Source: Bacteroidota bacterium
Lineage (GTDB): Bacteria; Bacteroidota; Bacteroidia; Bacteroidales; VadinHA17
Assembly: GCA_030593185.1 (NCBI GenBank)
Contig: JAUVHQ010000167.1
Coordinates: 1 to 5,494, forward strand
DNA: 5,494 nucleotides
Reading direction: 5' to 3'
Part shown: in pieces, positions 5,018-5,494 of the stretch
How positions within the stretch are numbered: position 1 is the first letter of the stretch
Layout of the letters: each line of letters starts with the position of its first letter
The notes under the pieces: model-generated
What the model saw: the letters and a program-made list of their open reading frames with translations, nothing else
What the model was told of the DNA's origin: nothing
Databases searched by the model: none
Program-made: the position numbers and the translations under genes

Positions 5018-5025
5018 TAAATTTT
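5018..5025 (+). promoter_or_regulatory. TAAATTTT element before adk
   Basis: TAAATTTT fits TAnnTTTG except for the last base and ends five bases before the adk ATG, directly after the hairpin at 4992-5014. If real, adk has its own start point after an hpt terminator. AT-richness makes this tentative. Confidence 0.3.
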
Positions 5026-5030
5026 TACTT

Positions 5031-5494
5031 ATGTTTAATATTGTAATATTCGGACCTCCAGGATCAGGGAAGGGAACTCAATCTGTCAGATTGAAAGAAA
5101 AATATGAATTGGTTCATTTATCAACAGGTGATATTCTCAGGGATGCTATGGCAAAAAAAACTTCTCTGGGTGTAAAAGCACAGGAATATATGGGAAAGGG
5201 GGAGCTTGTACCTGATGAGGATGTTATTGGTATGCTGATGGGAGTACTTGATGAAAATATGGATTCTAACGGTTTTATCTTTGATGGATTCCCAAGAACA
5301 GAGAAGCAGGCTTTGTTCCTTAAGGAGAACCTCGAAAAACGGGATACTATGATACATGCTTTACTTACGCTTGATGTGGACAGGGAAGAATTGATAAAAC
5401 GTCTGATTAATCGTGGTAAAAATTCCGGGCGTTCGGATGATGAACTTTCAGTGATCGAAAACAGGATAAATGTTTACCATAATCAAACTGCTCC
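5031..5494 (+). CDS. adk: Adenylate kinase (5' part; C-terminus outside window)
   Basis: About 154 of an expected 190 or so residues are visible; the gene is cut by the right edge. It catalyses AMP + ATP to 2 ADP in the cytoplasm. The Walker A loop GPPGSGKGT is at 8-16. AMP-binding LSTGDILRD is at 30-38, with the NMP-binding GELVPD at 57-62. FDGFPRT at 84-90 includes the conserved Arg89, and RLINRGKNSGRSDD at 124-137 is the lid region. The lid is the short form, without the long zinc-finger or beta insert found in enterobacterial and Gram-positive enzymes, as is usual in Bacteroidota. The ATG at 5031 is right because the first strand (MFNIVIFGPPG) begins at once. The gene is in the same direction as hpt but separated from it by a hairpin. 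Confidence 0.96.
   Translation, partial: MFNIVIFGPPGSGKGTQSVRLKEKYELVHLSTGDILRDAMAKKTSLGVKAQEYMGKGELVPDEDVIGMLMGVLDENMDSNGFIFDGFPRTEKQALFLKENLEKRDTMIHALLTLDVDREELIKRLINRGKNSGRSDDELSVIENRINVYHNQTA

Noticed and set aside
5121..5357. 78-residue open frame on the minus strand within adk
   Set aside because: Antisense to a well-conserved part of adenylate kinase; no domain or start signal.

Overview
The window looks like a chromosomal housekeeping segment of a member of the Bacteroidota, probably of the Bacteroidales/Marinilabiliales kind. The evidence is the gene types (a helix-hairpin-helix/beta-barrel outer-membrane protein, a PorV/PorQ-like barrel, a short-lid adenylate kinase, the hpt-adk pair), the lack of Shine-Dalgarno sequences, and TAnnTTTG-type -7 elements next to start codons. 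I see no mobile element, tRNA, rRNA or CRISPR array.

Layout. Four genes lie on the minus strand, read from right to left: purE (3710-4216), a small barrel protein only 12 bases downstream of it (2837-3697), the 703-residue HhH/barrel protein (499-2610), and the start of an HI0933/BaiN-type flavoprotein that runs off the left edge (1-350). Two genes lie on the plus strand, diverging from purE: hpt (4410-4949) and adk, which runs off the right edge (5031-5494).

The right half is about purine nucleotides. PurE acts in de novo IMP synthesis, Hpt salvages hypoxanthine and guanine, and Adk balances AMP, ADP and ATP. purE and hpt share a 193-base divergent control region. It holds two 15-base copies of an operator-like motif, CATGR-N5-TCATG, in inverted orientation. 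The left half is envelope biology: two outer-membrane barrel proteins of unknown job, plus a cytoplasmic flavoprotein.

The gaps between genes hold the least explained material. After each of the three complete minus-strand genes there is a short degenerate tandem repeat, purine-rich on the transcript strand: 7-base units after purE and after the small barrel gene, 8-base units after the HhH gene. The 2611-2836 gap also has an 11-base repeat and a second 7-base one. The patch after purE also supplies the GTG start and the lysine-rich head of the next protein's signal peptide. A 38-base palindrome that folds on paper into a fully paired three-way junction lies between the HhH gene and the flavoprotein gene. 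I see no complete new defence or mobile system; the repeats and the shared purE/hpt region are the best leads.
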